Origin: Erpetoichthys calabaricus | Taxonomy: Eukaryota; Chordata; Cladistia; Polypteriformes; Polypteridae | Reading direction: 5' to 3' | Assembly (NCBI RefSeq): GCF_900747795.2 | Contig: NC_041396.2 | Location: forward strand, 121,342,040-121,406,039 | DNA: 64,000 nucleotides | Shown here: one piece after another, positions 57,701 to 64,000 of the stretch | Layout of the letters: each line of letters opens with the position of its first letter | Numbering within the stretch: position 1 is the first letter of the stretch | Notes under the pieces: model-generated | Database searches by the model: none | Seen by the model: the letters and a program-made list of their open reading frames with translations, nothing else | What the model was told of the DNA's origin: nothing | Position numbers and translations under genes: made by a program

Positions 57701-58123
57701 AAAGTATTCTTTTATGTCAGCAGGACATTTAGAAGCCATAGTATTCTTAATTAGGCTTGTTAAACATAAATAATCAATTAATCAATGAAAAGGCTAATAC
57801 AGAAGACATTTAGAAGAACTATAGCGATAAATGTGTGTACATATTCAAAGGTATAGGTGAGTGATGCATATAGACTAAACATTCCTGTGAATTACATTGT
57901 TAGTGATGTAGGCATTATCTGGTAATTTTTATGATAGTGAGAAAACAGAATATAACAATTTCCTTTTATATGAATTACTTACAAAGCATTTTTTTTTTCT
58001 CTTATAATAGTGGGTTGTTCCAGAGCTTGTCGGACAGGCATTTGCCACATTACTGATGTTGGTTTCAATGCACTGGTTTATCTGTCTCCTCAATTTACCA
58101 GTTGCAGTTTGGAATATCTACAG
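54716..58123 (+). CDS. CNIH4: Cornichon family member 4, first three coding exons (partial gene)
   Basis: Spliced product starts [20 protein letters not shown], continues [20 protein letters not shown] and then [20 protein letters not shown]. It matches human CNIH4 (MEAVVF...) almost residue for residue over about the first 84 of 139 residues. Cornichon proteins are small multi-pass ER membrane proteins that help load cargo into COPII vesicles; CNIH4 is linked to export of G-protein-coupled receptors. Residues 5-24 and 52-80 form hydrophobic membrane segments, with the conserved loop [19 protein letters not shown] between them. The start is fixed by agreement with the human N-terminus and the CpG promoter. 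All junctions keep the frame. The last exons (from YIMVPSG in human) lie beyond the right edge. Confidence 0.95.
55258..55326 (+). CDS. CNIH4: CNIH4 exon 2
   Basis: 23 codons, [20 protein letters not shown] then LNK, between acceptor ACCACAG and donor GTAAGT, both strong. Phase 0 at each end. Intron 1 is 473 bp. Confidence 0.96.
55327..58010 (+). other. CNIH4 intron 2
   Basis: AT-rich, with a TG microsatellite at 55968-55982. The 100-codon minus-strand open frame at 56708-57010 looks repeat-derived but its family is not recognised. No other feature supported. Confidence 0.6.
58011..58123 (+). CDS. CNIH4: CNIH4 exon 3
   Basis: Starts TGGGTTGTTCC after a long T-rich tract and TAATAG acceptor. 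It encodes [20 protein letters not shown], then [17 protein letters not shown] and the first two bases of an arginine codon, ending at donor GTGAGA. Intron 2 is 2684 bp. Confidence 0.96.
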
Positions 58124-59772
58124 GTGAGAAAATGGAATGCTTTTTTAATGTATGCTTTTATTTGTGTGTGTGTATTAATTAGAGGTGTGCAAATATCTGT
58201 TTTTGGCAGTCAATTCTGATGCTAGTTACTTTAACACTATAGGCCTGTACTTTTATTAAAGTGAAAGGAAAGATGATACATTTCCAGCAATATAAATACG
58301 AAAAGGAGACTTTCTTGATAAATAAGTTGGCACATAAAACTTAAGTACTGAGTAATTTACATGTTTTAATAGTCAGATTTATTAATAATAACAGTGATAC
58401 ATTTAATTATTGCTTGAATTTCTTTTTTTATGGCAGAGCAGGGGGGATTTGCTCCCATTTAACAACAAATAGGTTTTAAACTAATACACGATCGTATAAT
58501 TCTAAATTTGTTTTAATATGTGTACATACATTTATTCATTGAGATTTTTTTTAAATTAAAAGTATAATCAATACTATCAAAATTAGAATCCAGACATATC
58601 ATCAGTAAAACATATACCAGTAAACACTGAGATTATTCGAGTCTTATTTACAACAACTCTTTACAGCTGAATGTGTAATAAGACTTTTTAAATCCAATTT
58701 GTTAATCCAGTCACTTCAAGTATGTGACTATTGTAGTTGATTGCTGCTGAATATTTTAGTATATGCAGTGTGCATTCCTGTCTTCAGAAGACATTAATAA
58801 CAGTAAAGGAAAAGCAGAATGTGGGTTCTAAAATACATTACTTCAGAAATCCTGTGTCCACTGATTTTGTTTTATTCTCAATACATCTTGCATAGATGAA
58901 TATATATTTACTGTTGCTTATGTTTGTGAATTCTTCTAGAGTTAAACCAATAACAGGATTGCTTTTTGCTGAATTGATACATTGTCCGTCAAAATATGTT
59001 GTCCATCATAATACTTAAAATTGCTGTCTGAATTTAGACGTTGCAGTATAATTCAGATATATGGAGTACTGATCTGATTTTTGTTTATTTGAAAGCCTGC
59101 TTCCCTTATTTAGAGCTTTGTGAATGGCAGAATCACAAGAGTTGTGTCATTGTACTATCAAAGCATGAACAGAAACATCTACAGGTCCACAGTATGGCTG
59201 TCAAATTAACCAAAAAACAGGCCCACAGTAAGACTTGAATATTCAAATTAAAAGAAATATGTTTTCAAATATATCTGAACATTTTGTAAAACATCCGAGT
59301 ACTGCATGTACACTTGTAGTGTATCTGCTTTTTCTTTATATTTTTTTTTTGTTGATATTTTTACTTTTGTTTCTTGTGGTGCATTTTTAAAACATGAAGT
59401 GCTTTTGGCTTATGCACTTTCTTTAAAAGATACATGTGAAAACAAAAAGCCTCCAAAATGATTAACCAGAAAACTACTAAGTTAACAATGCAGGACAATA
59501 TTATATTATAAAATGAGCAGTCTGTACAATGTAGTTAGTTTCTTGGGGCCAGATTTGATAATTTGCAGGCAAGAATAGCAGTTGAATGCTGCAGATGCTT
59601 AGAGAATACCAGTAAACTGAGTCTGTCTCTCTCTCTGTCTCTTTTACATTTGCAGCTTCCCAAAATATTGACCCAATAGACCTATACCTAAGATGCAGAC
59701 TGTATGGAAAACTGTTAAAGTAGCCAAAATGAGCTATGATGTTTAAAATTTTAATTTATTGTATTGTGTGTA

Positions 59773-60120
59773 GGGCGGCACGGTGGCGCAGTGGGTAGCG
59801 CTGCTGCCTCGCAGTTGGGAGACCTGGGGACCTGGGTTCGCTTCCCGGGTCCTCCCTGTGTGGAGTTTGCATGTTCTCCCCGTGTCTGCGTGGGTTTCCT
59901 CCCACAGTCCAAAGACATGCTGGTTAGGTGGATTGGCGATTCTAAATTGGCCCTAGTGTGTGCTTGGTGTGTGGGTGTGTTTGTGTGTGTCCTGCGGTGG
60001 GTTGGCACCCTGCCCAGGATTGATTCCTGCCTTGTGCCCTGTGTTGGCTGGGATTGGCTCCAGCAGACCCCCGTGACCCTGTGTTCGGATTCAGCGGGTT
60101 GGAAAATGGATGGATGGATG
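59773..60120 (+). mobile_element. tRNA-headed SINE (copy 5)
   Basis: Full-length, in CNIH4 intron 3, same direction as the gene. Head GGGCGGCACGGTGGCGCAG, A box and B box (GGTTCGCTTCC) and a GGATGGATGGATG tail. The 11-bp duplication TATTGTGTGTA lies at 59762-59772 and 60121-60131. Among the least diverged copies. Confidence 0.92.
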
Positions 60121-62059
60121 TATTGTGTGTATGCTTAACAGTTATTAGGGTAAACAGAAATAGTCAAAGTCAGAATCTGCAGTTCAAGGGTGTATCGGAA
60201 TAGGATCAGGAACAAAATAATAGTTTGAAAGTGCTGGAGAAGTGTTTAAACATCTTTTTGTTTTAAGTATTTTTATATATATATATATATATAGCACAAG
60301 TGTAGATTAAGGTGCAGAGCAATAGGTGACTATCAGTTTTACTAACCATTCAGAAATATGAATTAGTTGATCCTGAATTTAATATGCAAAAACATACGTA
60401 ACATATTCCAATACTAGTAAAGTCCCTAGCACACATAACAAGTGTGGATTCTAGAGTCATATATTCCAGAAGGGTCTGCTAATTCCATGGATTTATCCAG
60501 GGCAGGGGAAGTGGGCCCTAAGTAATGAGGGTGAGCTATATTGGATAAAACATCACTTCTTCCAAAATTTATTGTGGTGTGATTACTTTTGACTATTATG
60601 AGCTGTGCTTGTTGCCGATAGCAGCTAAGTTAATGTAAAATATGTTTCTGCACTGGCATTCCCTTCAATGCACACATATGTGTAGACCTCATGTAGACCT
60701 TCCTGTGGAAGGATTCATATTTTGAGCCATGATGCAAGATGCAGTGTAAATAATTCACAACAAGCATTTTAAGTAAGCTAGTGCACAGAATGTATGTAGT
60801 AACTGATTGATAGAGATACCGGACAGCCATACTTACTGACCCAGTAAATCTCACGTAAATTAATAGATTTTTTTTTATAACCAATTTTTGCCTCACAGGT
60901 AACATTTAAGTTTGGCTCAATAGCTCCCTTAAGAGACCACAACTGACATGTAGTATCTGATTTGATACAGAGATTCCAGGCATACATACTAAACTACTCA
61001 GTAAATCTGTACAGTAAGGAATATTGAATAGTGTGTCTGGAGTAATGCAATAATACAACTAGTGCAAGCTAAACAAATAACCATTTTATCCCTCCCCCGC
61101 ATCCTCTAAACACAGCAAGAACTAGTGATGCAAGATAAGTTACAAACACATTTGGCAACAGATGCTTAGAACCTTTGTACTTGCAGTATATGTGATACAG
61201 AATGAGTACAACACTTTTTAGACCAGTGTCTTTCAGATTGTCATAATAGCTTTAGAACTATTTCAGTTTTGCATTTTTAAAACAGTAAAGATTAAAAAGA
61301 CATCACTTTCCATGATATTTGGCTTTTTTTCCTTCTTTTTTTCCCCATCTCCCATTTAAGTGAGGTATGCAAAAATACATTTAATATGCTGGACTTCAGA
61401 AAATATCTTTTTTTTTTTTTTACCTAAAATGCTGTCCTTTTTTCTCTCTAGGATATAATCTTTCCAAGTGAGACACATGAGATTGCCTCTGTGAAACAGA
61501 TACAATTTAATGCTGTAGTCCTTACTTTATTATTCTTTATATAAACACGTCACAGACAACAATCTAACTGAATGATCTCATGATATAATGGACAACAGTG
61601 GAGAAGGTGCCAGTCAAATGAAGAATGCAACTGATAAAGTTAAACACAAAGCAGCCTGTTATGCCCATTAACGAAAACTAAATTCAAACATTTCCTTAAT
61701 GAAGAAATAAACATTGCATTAACTAAAACTAAATTAAAAATGAGCAACTTTGTGAAAACTAGAACTAAATGAAAACAAAAAACTTTTCCCCATTGTAGAA
61801 GCGTGCAGTTATCAGTGTTATTTCACTTGTTGAGATATCTTAAAATAAGTCAGCATATACAACTCCACTTAAAACCTTAAAATAAGAACAAAAACTAATT
61901 TTAAATAATCTACCATAGTCTATCTAATGCAGGCATGCAGTTATCAGTTTATTTTTTGTATGTTATTTAAAACTGTGCAGTCATAAATTTAGTTTGAAAA
62001 CTAGAGCCATGGAGGATTAGTCAAGCACGAATCACCCACCCTACGCTTAAGATTCATTC

Positions 62060-62470
62060 AGTATTCAGTCTGAGAAAAAGTTGGAGACTTTTTTCTGTTC
62101 TAGCATGACTGTGTCACTTTGCACAAAGCCAGGTCTATAAAGACTTTTTTTGACAAATGTGAGGAAATCTACAGGCATGCACAGAGCTCTGATCTCAACC
62201 TTACTGAGCACCTTTGGAATGAATTGGAACACCAACTGGAAATCGGGCCTTCTCATTCAGCATCTGCACTTGACATCATAAATGCCCTTTTGACTGAATG
62301 GGCACAAATTCCCACAGACAAACTCCAAAATCTTTTGAAATGCTTTACCAAGAGAGTGGGGGCTGTTACAGCCACAAAGGAGGGGTCAACTCTATATTAA
62401 TGTCCATGGTTTTGGAATTGGATATCCTTCAAGTTCATATACACTTAAAAAATGCCCTTTCAAATTTAAG
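62060..62470 (+). pseudogene. Tc1/mariner transposase C-terminal relic
   Basis: 62119-62400 encodes SSDLNLTEHLWNELEHQLEI, then DIINALLTEWAQIPTDKLQN and KRVGAVTATKEG. This is the C-terminal third of a Tc1-type transposase, including the SPDLNPIEHLWDELER block, with the IE pair changed to LT and so lacking the third catalytic acid. The sequence after it (CCATGGTTTTGGAATTGGAT) resembles the 3' part of such elements. Different family from the element at 45111. No terminal repeats recognised. Confidence 0.8.
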
Positions 62471-64000
62471 TGCACATATTTTAAATTGATGTATGCTTAC
62501 TATTTTAATAATCAAATCTGGCTGCCAGGGCAGTAAGTGAATTTCACTTGGTAGGTTGTCTTAAAATAAGTCAGCATATTCAACGGTTGTTACTCCACTT
62601 AAAACCTTAAAATAAGACTAACATAGACTAATTTTAAATAATCTACCATAGTCCATTTAATACAACAACAGACCAGTTATTACTTTAAACAGGTTAAGAT
62701 TAAACATCGGACTATGTAAAATAAGGTTTTGGGCAATCACACCGCCACATGCTCTTAAAATAAAGAAATATAACACACCTTTCAAATTGCTCTTTATTCT
62801 CAAAAGAAGGATAGTCAAATTTTTGGCAATTTCTTTACTACAGTTTTGTACTTTTAGAAACCAATTATAAACATTATTCTCCTCCTCTAAACAGACCGTG
62901 GAATTTTGATCACATACTTACTTTTAATAACCAGTGTTTTAATAGGCCAGAAATTTAGGTACGTTGTTTTGCATTTTCCTCACCCAAATTGCTGCAGAGA
63001 CTAACATGAAATAAACTTTTTAAAGTAAAACCAATGATTTACTACAAAACTTACTAAATAAAACACTGTTGATTGTGCGAACCAGTAACAAATAATCAAC
63101 CCTTTACTAAACACTTTCCATTCAACCATTGCTTTTTTTTATAAGAAGGTGTAAGGTTACATTCATGAATGCTGTCTTTCAGTACCTCAGTCTGGATGAC
63201 AGATAACAAAGTTGCAATACATTTTGGGTATGTAAGGTGGAAAGTGTAGTAACATGCCATCAGACAGAGTGGAGCCTCATTGATCAATTCCTTAGGTCAG
63301 TTGCATTGCACCAATAGCCAGAAGAAGGTTAGTGGAGTCCATGATGATATGAGGACTGGTGATTGGCCGTCTTTGGGGAAAGAAACTGCAGTCTTCAGAT
63401 GGCCGGGAGAAATGCAACAGAGATGTGACAGATGTAAGGCATGTCGAGTTAAAATTCACCTTATTTGACACTAACTGGAACTCGCCTCAAGTGCCTCACT
63501 TGTTGGCCTGAGATTTTAGGTAGGCCAATTGAAGAATATTGAAGGGAGAGCCTTTAGCAAAGCAATGGATTGTTCCTCTGAAAGACAAACACTGATTATA
63601 TCATATGCATTTGAAATGCTTCTAGATTTTTGATTGTAAAACGTACTGTGCCTTTTATTAAGACCGGCTATAACTTCCATTCACCTTACTAGGGTGCATA
63701 CTTTTATTTAGGTAAGTAGACATTGGTCAACAAACAATAAATGAATTTCTCAAAATCCACCTGAGAATGGTTCAGTCAGTAAGCCATCTTTATTTTCATC
63801 TAATTTAATTTGTTAAACTTGCATTGTAGTTTTAGCTCTGCACCAGGGACGTGGGACTTGAAACTTAATTTCAGTTTAGTTGAAACCCTAAACACACATT
63901 ATTCTTATCTTTATCTAAAGCCAATGGTGGATTTAGTGACCTATTCCTTAGCCCATAGAACAGGGTGCTTTGACAATAGCGTTCCCATTAGCTTTTGATG

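Larger units (their letters stand above)
58124..64000 (+). other. CNIH4 intron 3 (continues past the window)
   Basis: No exon matching the rest of CNIH4 was found, so the intron exceeds 5.8 kb. It holds a SINE (59773-60120), a TA microsatellite (60274-60293) and a Tc1-type relic (about 62060-62470). 61660-61790 is an AAACTAAA-rich low-complexity run. 62480-64000 shows no recognisable element. Confidence 0.6.

Noticed and set aside
61453-61545. Possible CNIH4 exon 4 (GATATAATCTTTCCAAGTGAG after a CTCTCTAG acceptor) superficially like YIMVPSGNMG
   Set aside because: In the phase required by exon 3 it hits a stop at once, and exons 1-3 are too well conserved for exon 4 to be so degraded.
1-64000. 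CRISPR arrays, bacterial-type operons, tRNA or rRNA genes
   Set aside because: None seen. The only tandem arrays are the satellite, microsatellites and repeats inside transposons; tRNA-like boxes belong to the SINE.

Overview
The window reads as intron and intergenic DNA of a ray-finned fish. The only host gene recognised with certainty is CNIH4 (cornichon family member 4), whose first three coding exons lie on the + strand at 54716-58123 under a CpG-rich promoter. The gene runs off the right edge. The repeats fit an early-branching fish: a tRNA-headed SINE with a GGAT tail, RTE, CR1 and L2 LINEs, Gypsy LTR elements, Helitrons, hAT and Tc1 transposons. From memory the SINE and Helitron resemble those of polypterids (bichir, reedfish), but that is inference.

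Layout. 1-6.8 kb: an RTE LINE (- strand), a Gypsy fragment, a CR1 LINE (- strand) split by a SINE, a small Helitron, and a CR1/L2 LINE 3' end. 6.8-12.5 kb: mostly anonymous AT-rich DNA with relics, including a Helitron 5' end at 10967. 12.5-14.5 kb: a + strand cluster of exon-like blocks from an unrecognised host gene. 14.9-16.3 kb: a Gypsy fossil. 18.1-18.6 kb: a solo LTR. 19.3-25.65 kb: a large broken Gypsy element (- strand). 26.6-27.6 kb: a decayed hAT transposase.

28270-37305 is the most unusual part. It is a 9.04 kb palindromic element with two arms of about 3.1 kb and a 2.8 kb spacer. A 6-bp direct repeat CTTGTG flanks it and its termini are AG...CT, as in Polinton/Maverick elements, yet I see no Polinton gene in it.

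37.3-41.85 kb holds an L2 LINE split by a 205-bp repeat, then anonymous DNA. 41.85-47.35 kb is a decayed tandem array with a unit of about 170 bp. It is interrupted by a SINE, an uncharacterised 0.86 kb insertion and a nearly complete Tc1 transposon (45111-46655); another SINE lies just past its right end. 50.36-51.3 kb is a Helitron relic with a helicase fragment. 51.68-52.96 kb is a second, much smaller palindrome whose 382-bp arms are almost perfect and carry seven 38-39 bp repeats each. 53-64 kb is the CNIH4 locus, with a SINE and a Tc1-type relic in its third intron.

Apart from CNIH4 and the unidentified exon cluster, coding-looking sequence here comes from transposable elements, mostly decayed. 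No tRNA, rRNA or CRISPR array was seen.
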